Notes: generated by a model not told the origin, from the letters alone. A DNA stretch of 6,734 nt from Candidatus Iainarchaeum sp. (GCA_018651445.1 JABIDZ010000083.1:1-6734); one strand, 5' to 3'. Shown: positions 1 to 5,937, numbered from the stretch's first letter. A program made the numbers and translations.

Positions 1-17
1 AAATCTAAGTAAATACA

Positions 18-51
18 AAGAAGAAAGAAAGCGCTAATAAGATGCTTTCTT
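18..51 (-). terminator. Hairpin plus T-rich run, possible end of the minus-strand RNA
   Basis: Bases 25-32 (AAGAAAGC) and 44-51 (GCTTTCTT) form a perfect 8-bp stem around an 11-nt loop. Read on the minus strand, it is followed by a pyrimidine-rich stretch with several T runs (down to about base 18). This could terminate, or simply close, a minus-strand transcript from the GC-rich island. The T runs are interrupted by C, so the call is weak. Confidence 0.25.
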
Positions 52-190
52 CCCTCCTTTGCCTTGCCCGCGAAATCGGGCAGCGCTTTGGGCACCGTTG
101 GTAGCCCCACGCCAAACTAAGCCACTTTGCTCTGCTCAGTGACTTTGCCTTCTTGCCTTTACCTATGTATAGAATTTGGGGTGATAACCC
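25..190 (-). ncRNA. Candidate structured non-coding RNA of unknown family
   Basis: This stretch is far richer in GC than its surroundings: 61-150 is 60% G+C, against about one third in the neighbouring genes. Such islands in AT-rich archaea often mark structured RNAs. Hairpins seen: 66-70 with 77-81 (GCCCG/CGGGC, 6-nt loop); 90-93 plus 94-96 with 100-102 plus 104-107 (7 bp, one bulged base, 3-nt loop); and 119-125 with 139-145. The last stem has seven pairs only if the minus strand is the RNA (one G-U); on the plus strand it has a C-A mismatch. Minus-strand transcription is also favoured by TATA-like A/T runs at 194-205 and 211-220, and by the hairpin plus pyrimidine run at the left end. I looked for tRNA, 5S, SRP and RNase P landmarks and found none that hold. 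The ends are guesses, and the region could instead be non-functional. Confidence 0.35.
57..151. repeat. Short direct repeat CTTTGCCTT inside the GC-rich island
   Basis: The 9-mer CTTTGCCTT occurs exactly at 57-65 and 143-151 (AAGGCAAAG on the minus strand). The two copies flank the three GC-rich hairpins. They could be symmetric single-stranded elements of the putative RNA or a chance match in a pyrimidine-rich strand. Confidence 0.3.
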
Positions 191-271
191 GAGTTTAATT
201 ATAAGCAAAGTAATATTTAATGGTGAGCGGTTTGAAAAACGAACCTTTCTTTGAAAACAACAAAAATCCAT

Positions 272-283
272 TCGTCGATTGCC
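272..283 (+). promoter_or_regulatory. Copy 1 of shared 12-bp motif TCGTCGATTGCC, upstream of the ATPase promoter
   Basis: This 12-mer ends about 17 bp before the A/T-rich TATA box of the ATPase gene. The identical word is found on the minus strand at 3249-3238, about 20 bp upstream of the proS TATA box. Its GC content (7 of 12) is high for this DNA. A common transcription-factor site is a reasonable inference, but two copies alone do not prove one. Confidence 0.35.
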
Positions 284-297
284 TTAATTTTGCTTAG

Positions 298-308
298 TTT
301 TTTATATG
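298..308 (+). promoter_or_regulatory. TATA box of the pilus ATPase gene (leaderless)
   Basis: The run TTTTTTATATG is centred near base 304, 25 nt before the ATG at 329. That is the usual distance from an archaeal TATA box to the transcription start, so the mRNA should begin at or next to the start codon. This box decides the choice of 329 as the start. Confidence 0.65.
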
Positions 309-328
309 CCACGAGAAGAAAATCTTGC

Positions 329-1735
329 ATGAACGAAACAGATTTTTTTGTAACACCAATAGATTATTCCAAGAAAATTGGGCGATGTAGTAGCGGAACG
401 ATCGTCGCAAAAAAAGACAAAAAGTATCTGATAATTGATATTCCTGAGTTAACTGATCGCGAAGAAAAGTTTTTTGGTCGTGTTCTAAAAGAATTAAAGT
501 ATTCAAAGATAAATATTAACAAAAAATCAGACATCTATTTTTTTCTCAAAGACTTTTGCATTGAAAACGCAACGCTCTTGCGAAAAGATCAACGAGAAAA
601 AATTATTTTATTACTCGAATGGGAGACGCTTGGTGAAAGTATTCTAAAACCATTACTCAAAGATACTAGCTTTGAAGAAATTGTTATCAACGGAATAAAC
701 AAACCGATTATGGTTTACCACAACGTATTTGGCTGGTTAACCACAAATGCTTTTTTCACGTCCGAAGAAAAAATCAAAACTTTGTTAAACAAAATGGCTG
801 CACCCTTAGGTAGGCAACTAACATATAACAATCCAATTCTAAATGCGACTCTTAGAAATGGTTCTCGGCTAAATGCTTCGATGGATCCAATTGCTTTTTC
901 AGGAATCAACGCAACTATTAGAAAATTTCGAGAAAATCCTTTTACTCCAATCGACATAATCGAGAAGAAAACAATTAGCAAAGAAGCCATGTGCTTTTTG
1001 TGGTTGGCAATGCAAACAAATAGTTCTATTTTGATTTGTGGTAACACGGGTAGCGGAAAAACAACCACACTTAATTCGTTATTTTGTTTTTTGCCAAACG
1101 AAGAACGAATTGTTGTTACTGAAGAAACTCCCGAAATTGTTTTGCCACAAGAACACAAGATAAAACTCAATTCGGCAGAACAATTAAAAATCGGTCTTGA
1201 AAAATTAATTGAAAATACGTTTAGGATGCGTCCAGATAGAGTAATTGTTGGAGAAGTGCGAAGTAGCGAAGAAGCAAGTGCTTTTGTTAACACAATGCTT
1301 GCGGGACAAGCAAAAGGAAGTTACGCAACTTTTCACGCAGAAAGTAGCGAAGAAGCACTTGAACGAATGAAGAGTTTTGGAATCGAAGAAAACGCTTTGT
1401 CTTCAATCGATTTAATAATTGTTCAAAAACGACTTGGCAGAATTGATCAAAAAAGTGGTTTACGACACGAAGAACGAAAAGTTTGCGAGATTTGTGAGCT
1501 TACAAAAAACGAAAAAGGAGAGGTGAAAATAACAAAATTATTTGTTTTAAATCACAAAACAAATACGCTCAAAAGGGTGAACGAATCAATTAGAATAAAA
1601 AAGAAAATAATGCAAACCTTCTCCGCCAACGAAAAAGAGTATTTGAAATTATTGAATGAAAAAAAGAAATTACTTTGCAAACTAAAAGGAGATATTTCTT
1701 TTAACGAGTTTTTTGAATTAGTTGAAAAAGAATAA
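329..1735 (+). CDS. Type II/IV secretion (type IV pilus-type) motor ATPase, TadA/VirB11/GspE superfamily
   Basis: This is a 468-residue cytoplasmic ATPase that would power assembly of a type IV pilus-like filament by acting on a TadC/T2SSF membrane platform. Seen in the sequence: an N-terminal domain (about 1-210) with the family signatures NATLRNGSRLNA (172-183) and TIRKF (196-200); Walker A GNTGSGKTT (238-246); an acidic Asp-box region TEETPEIVLP (264-273); Walker B-type RPDRVIVGEVR (301-311); and a His-box region around SYATFHAES (331-339). All motor motifs are present, so it should be active. The frame is open upstream to a TTG at 251, but the TATA box 25 nt before the ATG at 329 and the atypical sequence of the extra 26 residues favour 329. 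Its likely partners are the two TadC-like genes at 3292-5067, cut off from it by proS. Archaellum ArlI is a relative, but the platform here is split in two and no other archaellum gene is present, so a pilus is more likely. Confidence 0.93.
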   Translation: MNETDFFVTPIDYSKKIGRCSSGTIVAKKDKKYLIIDIPELTDREEKFFGRVLKELKYSKININKKSDIYFFLKDFCIENATLLRKDQREKIILLLEWETLGESILKPLLKDTSFEEIVINGINKPIMVYHNVFGWLTTNAFFTSEEKIKTLLNKMAAPLGRQLTYNNPILNATLRNGSRLNASMDPIAFSGINATIRKFRENPFTPIDIIEKKTISKEAMCFLWLAMQTNSSILICGNTGSGKTTTLNSLFCFLPNEERIVVTEETPEIVLPQEHKIKLNSAEQLKIGLEKLIENTFRMRPDRVIVGEVRSSEEASAFVNTMLAGQAKGSYATFHAESSEEALERMKSFGIEENALSSIDLIIVQKRLGRIDQKSGLRHEERKVCEICELTKNEKGEVKITKLFVLNHKTNTLKRVNESIRIKKKIMQTFSANEKEYLKLLNEKKKLLCKLKGDISFNEFFELVEKE

Positions 1736-1738
1736 CTA

Positions 1739-3187
1739 CTAATAAGATTTTGCTACATAAATAATTTCTTTTGCTTCTTTTCCACAAACAATACACTTAC
1801 CACTTGCTTTCTCATTAACATCGATTCGAGTTCCACGAATTTCCCCACCAGTTTCTTTCTCTATTTTTGTAGCACATTTTTCTCCATCAAGATTACAAGA
1901 ACAAAAACTAACTCGAGCAATTCCTTTTCCAACAATCTTTTTCACTTCAGCAATCGATTTACAATCCTTAATAATTCCTTTAAAATTTGTTTCTGCAATC
2001 TTCTTTAGATTCTTACTCAAATCTTCTCCGTTTGTAATAACTTCTTTTACAATTGTTTTAATTGAAACCTCTTTTTTCTTTTCAGTATCTCTTCTAAAAA
2101 GCAGTGCTTTGTCTTTTGCAATATCGCGTGGACCAACCTCTATTCTCAAAGGAACTCCTTTCATTTCCCAGTAATAATATTTTTCTCCAGGTCGTTTATC
2201 AGAGTTATCAATTTCAACCGAAATGTTTTCTGCTTCAAGCTTAGCCTTTATTTTTTCAGCGGCTTTCAAAACCTTTGGTTCTTTATCTGCCAAAATTGGA
2301 ACAATAATTACTTGTAGTGGAGCAATTTCAAAAGGAAATTTTAGTCCTTTGTCATCCCCATGCGTTAGAACAACTGACGCAAACATTCTTGAAACACAAG
2401 GACCATAACAAGTTAAATAAGCTAATTGTTCTTTTTCGTTTTCATCAGTAAACGTAACTCCAAATGGTTTAGAAAAATTTCGCCCAAGCATATGTGTACT
2501 TGGTTGTTGAACTACTCGCCCGGATGGAGTAATTGCATCCGCTCCATATGTATTGTCTGCACCCGGGAACTTATCCCATTGTGGTCGTTTAAACACAAGC
2601 GTCGGAACACCATAAATATCAAATACAACTTCTTTTGTTGTCATCATGTCACCTATGACATTGTCATAAGCATCTTTTTCTGTTGCAAATGCACAATGCG
2701 TTTCAATCCAGTGGAATTCTCGATCTCTTAAAAATGGACGAGTTGCTTTTGTATCGTAACGAAAAACATTTGCTCGCTGATAAGTTTTAAATGGAAGATC
2801 TTTGTATGAGCGGATCCATGTTGAAAACATTGAATAAAACGCAGTTTCGCTTGTTGGACGCAAAGCAAGTTTTTCATCAAACTTTTCATTTCCTGCACCC
2901 GTAACCCAAAATACTTCTGGAATAAATCCTTCTACGTGATCACTTTCTAAAGTAAAATTCTTTTCAGGGATTACTGTCGGAAACCAGTATTTTTTATGTC
3001 CTCGTGCTTTTAGATTTTTTTCCAGATAAACATACATCTTTTCCATTGATTCTACAGACCAGGGTTGGAATACAAGAAAGCCTTTTACGCCATAACGCAC
3101 ATCAGCTAATTCTGCAGTCTTTATTATTTCAGTAAACCATTCGCTTGGATTTTTGTCCTTACTAACACTAAAAATCTTTTCTACCAT
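1739..3187 (-). CDS. proS: Prolyl-tRNA synthetase, archaeal/eukaryotic type
   Basis: This class II aminoacyl-tRNA synthetase charges tRNA-Pro with proline in the cytoplasm. At 482 residues it has the usual length for the archaeal type. Visible landmarks: a motif 1 region (about 34-74, including VKGFLVFQPW); RPTSE at 110-114; motif 2 around 143-162 (RYDTKATRPFLRDREFHW); a motif 3 region with SRMFA (266-270, Arg267) followed by HGDDKGL (276-282) and APLQVIIVPI (289-298); an anticodon-binding domain (about 290-395); and a C-terminal zinc domain. Candidate zinc ligands are Cys429/431, Cys438, Cys465 and Cys468. The protein ends in the Ser-Tyr typical of this family's conserved terminal Tyr. The ATG at 3187 lies about 27 nt downstream of a TATA box, so the mRNA is probably leaderless. 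The gene converges on the ATPase gene with 3 bp between stops and is divergent from the TadC-like operon. Confidence 0.97.
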   Translation of the reverse strand: MVEKIFSVSKDKNPSEWFTEIIKTAELADVRYGVKGFLVFQPWSVESMEKMYVYLEKNLKARGHKKYWFPTVIPEKNFTLESDHVEGFIPEVFWVTGAGNEKFDEKLALRPTSETAFYSMFSTWIRSYKDLPFKTYQRANVFRYDTKATRPFLRDREFHWIETHCAFATEKDAYDNVIGDMMTTKEVVFDIYGVPTLVFKRPQWDKFPGADNTYGADAITPSGRVVQQPSTHMLGRNFSKPFGVTFTDENEKEQLAYLTCYGPCVSRMFASVVLTHGDDKGLKFPFEIAPLQVIIVPILADKEPKVLKAAEKIKAKLEAENISVEIDNSDKRPGEKYYYWEMKGVPLRIEVGPRDIAKDKALLFRRDTEKKKEVSIKTIVKEVITNGEDLSKNLKKIAETNFKGIIKDCKSIAEVKKIVGKGIARVSFCSCNLDGEKCATKIEKETGGEIRGTRIDVNEKASGKCIVCGKEAKEIIYVAKSY

Positions 3188-3209
3188 AGAAAGAATAATC
3201 CTAATTAGC

Positions 3210-3224
3210 CTTTTAAATTATATG
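3210..3224 (-). promoter_or_regulatory. TATA box of proS (leaderless)
   Basis: On the minus strand this reads CATATAATTTAAAAG. The TTTAAAA part is centred about 27 nt upstream of the proS ATG at 3187, which implies transcription starting at or very near the start codon. There is no Shine-Dalgarno-like sequence in front of the ATG, in keeping with that. Confidence 0.6.
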
Positions 3225-3237
3225 TCGGCGTGGTTTT

Positions 3238-3249
3238 GGCAATCGACGA
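3238..3249 (-). promoter_or_regulatory. Copy 2 of shared 12-bp motif TCGTCGATTGCC, in the proS/TadC-like divergent region
   Basis: This is an exact reverse-complement copy of bases 272-283. It lies about 20 bp upstream of the proS TATA box, in the same orientation as copy 1 has to the ATPase promoter. It also lies 13 bp before the TATA box of the divergent TadC-like operon. A factor bound here could touch both promoters of the 104-bp intergenic region. Confidence 0.35.
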
Positions 3250-3262
3250 GAACCAACCAAGC

Positions 3263-3271
3263 TTTTTAAAT
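3263..3271 (+). promoter_or_regulatory. TATA box of the TadC-like operon (leaderless first gene)
   Basis: TTTTTAAAT is centred on 3267, 25 nt before the ATG at 3292. The spacing matches the ATPase and proS promoters, so the first gene of the operon is probably translated from a leaderless mRNA. Confidence 0.6.
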
Positions 3272-3291
3272 GCTGAAAAAAAGTTTTTATT

Positions 3292-4116
3292 ATGACGCTT
3301 AAAAAACCAGTTAAAAAAACTAGAACTCAAAAGAAGAGTTCTTTTCTTGAAAAAAAGATTTCAAAGAAAGCAGATCTACGCAAAAAAGATGTTGTTAAAC
3401 TAAAAGCGAATTCCTTGAAAATGAGTGTTTTCATTTCGCTCTTTGCTTTGCTTGCATTAGAATTGTTTTTGAAGAACTTGTTGTTAGCTGCAGGATATTC
3501 GATTATCGTTTTAGCAATCGTGTTTGTTGTTTTAATGCAAGTCCCCGTAATTAGAATGAAAAAAAGAGTTAAGCGAATGGAAAACGATCTAGCTTATTTT
3601 TTACTCGATTTTATAATGGAGTTAAAAGTTGGAAAAGACTTTTTGAGTGCGCTAAGAAAAATTTGTACAGATGAGAACTTTGCCGCAAAAGAATACGCGC
3701 TTGTAATAAATGATATAGACAAAGGAAGTTCTATTGTAGAAGCACTTAGAAAAATGAACACGATTATGCAAAGCACAATTGTTCGAAGAGTCAATAGTAA
3801 TTTAATGACGCTTTATTTGCACGGAAATCGGACGGATAGTGCAAAACGATTTGCGGACGAATTGTTGTTAAAACAACGAATCGAAAGCAAAGAGTTTAGC
3901 GGAAAAATGGTTGTCTTTGCGCTTGTGTTTATTGCAGTTTCTGCGATTGTTCCTGCAATGTTTGCTAGCTTCATTTTAATTGGAAGCTATTTTATGAAAA
4001 TACAATTTACAGCATTGCAAGTATTTGTAATAATTGTAATTGTGTTTCCGATGATAGATGCGATGGTGTTAATGTTAATCAATTCAAAAACTCCTTTGTT
4101 TTTGAAACAAGGTTAG
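3292..4116 (+). CDS. TadC-like type II secretion F (T2SSF) membrane platform protein, first copy
   Basis: This is a 274-residue membrane protein, probably half of the pilus assembly platform on which the ATPase acts. The N terminus (1-38) is strongly basic, rich in Lys and Arg, and should stay in the cytoplasm. Hydrophobic segments follow at about 45-60 and 67-86, then a soluble helical T2SSF-type region (about 90-205), then two more membrane segments (about 206-234 and 241-263). This order of two helices, a cytoplasmic helical domain and a helix pair at the C terminus is typical of TadB/TadC/ArlJ proteins. It is one domain long, unlike the two-domain archaellum ArlJ. It is followed after 12 bp by a second T2SSF gene on the same strand. 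The family call rests on architecture and context more than on a diagnostic motif. The ATG at 3292 is supported by a TATA box 25 nt upstream. Confidence 0.8.
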   Translation: MTLKKPVKKTRTQKKSSFLEKKISKKADLRKKDVVKLKANSLKMSVFISLFALLALELFLKNLLLAAGYSIIVLAIVFVVLMQVPVIRMKKRVKRMENDLAYFLLDFIMELKVGKDFLSALRKICTDENFAAKEYALVINDIDKGSSIVEALRKMNTIMQSTIVRRVNSNLMTLYLHGNRTDSAKRFADELLLKQRIESKEFSGKMVVFALVFIAVSAIVPAMFASFILIGSYFMKIQFTALQVFVIIVIVFPMIDAMVLMLINSKTPLFLKQG

Positions 4117-4124
4117 GTGGGTGA
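4116..4124 (+). promoter_or_regulatory. Shine-Dalgarno sequence for the second TadC-like gene
   Basis: GGTGGGTGA contains two overlapping matches (GGTGG, GGTGA) to the complement of the archaeal 16S rRNA 3' end. It begins on the last base of the preceding stop codon and lies 4-8 nt before the ATG at 4129. It favours ATG 4129 over the in-frame GTG at 4117, which lies inside this element. Confidence 0.65.
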
Positions 4125-4128
4125 AGCA

Positions 4129-5067
4129 ATGGATTTAATTAAAATATTTAGGATAGGATTTAATTTTTTCTTTAATGACGAAAAAATAATCGAATTTGAA
4201 GAAAAATTGTTGATGAATGATACCCGTGTGAAAAACTTGAATTTGTTTATTTATTACTCGTTGTTTTTTGGAGGCGTTACTTCAATCACCAGCATGCTTG
4301 TTTGCTTCTATGCGGGTCTCTCAATGGAAAAATATTTGATTTGCGGAGTAGCGCTTTTTTTTATTCCATTTTTTCTGAACTACTTGTTCTGCGATATTTT
4401 ATTTGAGAAACGAAAACGAAAAAAAGAAGATTTGTTACCAGAGGTGTTGCTTGAGACAAGTGTTTTTTGTGACGAAACTTCTCTATTAAAAACCATTGAA
4501 AGAATTGTTGAATCGGAATTTGATTTGATTAGCAAGGACTTTGAAAAAGCTCTTGGCGAAATAAAAAAAGGTGCTGGTTTTGAAGAAGCGCTCAACCGAA
4601 TTAAACAACTTAATAAGAGTAAAGAATATTCACGAGTAATCGATCTACTCTTGCAAGGCTATAACTCTGGAGCAAGCATGAGTGAGTTATTCAAAGAAAC
4701 TGCTGAAAATATGCTTGAAAATAAAGCGATAATTAAAGAAAGACAAGCAGTAATGCTTGTTACTAAATACACTTTGTTACTCGCTTCTGCCATAATCGTT
4801 CCTGCGATACTTGGTTTAATTATTGGGCTTGTAAATGGATTTAATTTTGGTTCCATGAGTGCAATGGAATTTGGTTTAAGTGTTGCCGAACGCGAAAACA
4901 TGTTTGCGCTTGCTGTTCTTGGAACGAACTTATACATAATCGAGTATTGTGTATTAAGTGCCTTCTTTCTTGCGATACAAGAGGGAAACAAAAAGCAGTT
5001 CTGGATTTATTGTTTATTTATCTTGCCTGTCGCCTTAACTATTTTCTTTTTAGCGCAAACAATGTGA
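4129..5067 (+). CDS. TadC-like type II secretion F (T2SSF) membrane platform protein, second copy
   Basis: This is a 312-residue membrane protein, likely the partner of the preceding gene product in the pilus platform. Hydrophobic segments lie at about 38-62 and 68-92. A soluble, charged helical region (about 94-207) follows, with the T2SSF pattern of LLPEVLLETSVF near its start and a Gly-Ala-rich turn around 177-184. Three more hydrophobic segments follow at about 212-236, 260-283 and 290-309. It thus has one more C-terminal membrane segment than its neighbour. Bacterial Tad systems also use two separate platform proteins, TadB and TadC, whereas archaellum ArlJ is one protein with two such domains. 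The start is ATG 4129, with a Shine-Dalgarno element that overlaps the upstream stop, so the pair is co-transcribed and probably translationally coupled. A GTG at 4117 would add four residues. Confidence 0.8.
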   Translation: MDLIKIFRIGFNFFFNDEKIIEFEEKLLMNDTRVKNLNLFIYYSLFFGGVTSITSMLVCFYAGLSMEKYLICGVALFFIPFFLNYLFCDILFEKRKRKKEDLLPEVLLETSVFCDETSLLKTIERIVESEFDLISKDFEKALGEIKKGAGFEEALNRIKQLNKSKEYSRVIDLLLQGYNSGASMSELFKETAENMLENKAIIKERQAVMLVTKYTLLLASAIIVPAILGLIIGLVNGFNFGSMSAMEFGLSVAERENMFALAVLGTNLYIIEYCVLSAFFLAIQEGNKKQFWIYCLFILPVALTIFFLAQTM

Positions 5068-5095
5068 CTTTAAGAAACACTCTTTGTTCTTGCCG

Positions 5096-5102
5096 TTTTT
5101 TT
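5096..5102 (+). terminator. Oligo-T terminator of the TadC-like operon
   Basis: A run of seven T follows the operon stop codon by 28 bp and precedes the PAC2 promoter. Archaeal RNA polymerase stops at such oligo-T tracts without needing a strong hairpin, and none is evident here. Confidence 0.5.
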
Positions 5103-5111
5103 GGAAAAAGG

Positions 5112-5120
5112 TTTATTAAT
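5112..5120 (+). promoter_or_regulatory. TATA box of the PAC2 gene, with short leader
   Basis: TTTATTAAT is centred on 5116 and is preceded by a purine-rich stretch (GGAAAAAGG, 5103-5111) suitable as a BRE. Transcription would start near 5141, which leaves a leader of about 10 nt. That leader contains GTGGT (5143-5147), a weak Shine-Dalgarno match. This differs from the leaderless arrangement of the other promoters. Confidence 0.5.
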
Positions 5121-5150
5121 GAGGTTATCCATATCTCTTCAAGTGGTAAA

Positions 5151-5903
5151 ATGGTTGAGCAAAAAAAAGATTTAGTTAATTTTATTGAGACAAATAAAAT
5201 GCCTTTGACTGGTTTTACATTAATAGAAGGTTTTCCAGATCTTGGTTTAGCCGGAACAATCGGAACAAGATATATTGTAGAAAAACTTAATTTTGAACAA
5301 ATCGGTTTTATTAATTCACGATTATTATTACCAATTCTTCGTATTAGTAACGGAGTACCGATGCACCCCGTTAGAATTTATGCGAACAAAAAACTAAAAG
5401 TAGTTATTGTTATGGCTGAACAAATTATCCCTAACCAAGTAGCACATGTTTTTACGGAATCACTTGTTAATTGGATAAAGAAAAAAGGAATCAAACGAGT
5501 AATTGCAACTAGTGGAATTCGCGTTCCAAACGGAAAAGGCGTTTATGCTTTTGCTAGTGACGAAAAGTCAAAAAAAGTTATTACAAAAAATAAGATTGAA
5601 TTAATCCAGAACGGAGTTAGCTCAGGAATAACTGCTTTGTTAATGCTTGCTCTCAAAGACAACAAAATGGAAGCGTTTTGTTTGCTAGGAAACGCAAAGA
5701 ATAATGCAGATTACGAGGCCGCTGCAGAAATTGTTAAAGCGTTTTGTAAACTAACAAATATTTGTATTGATGTAAAACCATTGTTAAAAGAAGCAAAGAA
5801 AATCGAGGGTGCGATTACTGCACACTTAAAAACCATGCAAGATAAAAAAACATTGCAACCAAGTACTACTCAATCAAGTGGTCCTACACCAATGTACGCT
5901 TAA
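5151..5903 (+). CDS. PAC2-family protein, probable archaeal proteasome assembly chaperone
   Basis: This is a 250-residue soluble protein of the PAC2 family, which includes the archaeal chaperones PbaA/PbaB and eukaryotic PAC1/PAC2. The family helps assemble or bind the 20S proteasome. Seen: the N-terminal family pattern LIEGFPDLGLAGTIGTRYIV (24-43); a central part with PILRISNGVP (61-70) and VVIVMAEQIIP (84-94); an Ala/Ser/Gly-rich ATSGIRVPNGKG (119-130); and a later LLMLALKD (163-170) region with CLLGNAK (177-183). A Pro/Ser/Thr-rich flexible tail (about 231-250) ends in Met-Tyr-Ala. That is the hydrophobic-Tyr-any (HbYX) form used by proteasome-binding proteins to dock in alpha-ring pockets. 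The frame stays open upstream to 4947, but that part overlaps the TadC-like gene and contains the promoter, so ATG 5151 is chosen. It seems to be transcribed alone and faces a minus-strand gene. Confidence 0.9.
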   Translation: MVEQKKDLVNFIETNKMPLTGFTLIEGFPDLGLAGTIGTRYIVEKLNFEQIGFINSRLLLPILRISNGVPMHPVRIYANKKLKVVIVMAEQIIPNQVAHVFTESLVNWIKKKGIKRVIATSGIRVPNGKGVYAFASDEKSKKVITKNKIELIQNGVSSGITALLMLALKDNKMEAFCLLGNAKNNADYEAAAEIVKAFCKLTNICIDVKPLLKEAKKIEGAITAHLKTMQDKKTLQPSTTQSSGPTPMYA

Positions 5904-5906
5904 TTT

Positions 5907-5927
5907 ATTTAGCTAAATTAAAAAAAA
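5907..5927 (-). terminator. Oligo-T terminator for the surface-protein gene, beside a 12-bp palindrome
   Basis: Bases 5920-5927 are eight A on the plus strand, hence T8 in the minus-strand transcript, 10 bp after the surface-protein stop codon. Next to it is the perfect palindrome ATTTAGCTAAAT (5907-5918). The T8 run suits minus-strand termination. The plus-strand PAC2 transcript has only short T runs here, so the palindrome may serve it in this 34-bp convergent gap. Confidence 0.45.
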
Positions 5928-5937
5928 TTTTGAAAAA

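Noticed and set aside
25..190. RNase P RNA, tRNA or SRP RNA in the GC-rich island
   Set aside because: Short lookalikes exist: AAAGUC and GGCUUA on the minus strand resemble RNase P P4 halves. They are only 12-13 nt apart and form a simple hairpin. No tRNA T-loop/acceptor stem and no SRP GGAAG-AGCA helix 8 core was found.
5..271. 88-codon minus-strand reading frame over the GC-rich island
   Set aside because: It starts from weak context, has an odd composition (many Arg/Lys/Ser/Cys) and covers hairpins better explained as RNA or non-coding DNA.
220..297. Small plus-strand ORF of 25 codons starting at ATG 220
   Set aside because: It is too short to judge, has no recognisable content and overlaps the ATPase promoter motif and the start of its TATA box. 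A TATA-like run at 194-202 lies only about 22 nt upstream, so I cannot fully exclude it.
251..328. N-terminal extension of the ATPase from a TTG at 251 (26 residues, partly hydrophobic, signal-peptide-like)
   Set aside because: It would be read through the TATA box at 298-308. The ATG at 329 sits at the right distance from that box, and a cytoplasmic motor ATPase needs no signal peptide.
715..1293. 192-codon minus-strand reading frame opposite the ATPase
   Set aside because: It is a shadow of the ATPase coding frame, which carries all the conserved motifs. It has no family features or promoter.
272..3249. The 12-bp inverted repeat pair as the ends of an invertible or mobile segment carrying the ATPase and proS
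   Set aside because: The repeats are only 12 bp, with no recombinase or transposase and no target duplication nearby. Inversion would put the ATPase in reverse, not restore an operon with the TadC-like genes. A shared promoter element explains the positions better.
4947..5150. 68-residue upstream extension of the PAC2 reading frame
   Set aside because: It overlaps the end of the second TadC-like gene, the T7 terminator and the PAC2 TATA box. The family's N-terminal pattern begins just after ATG 5151, and 250 residues is the normal length.
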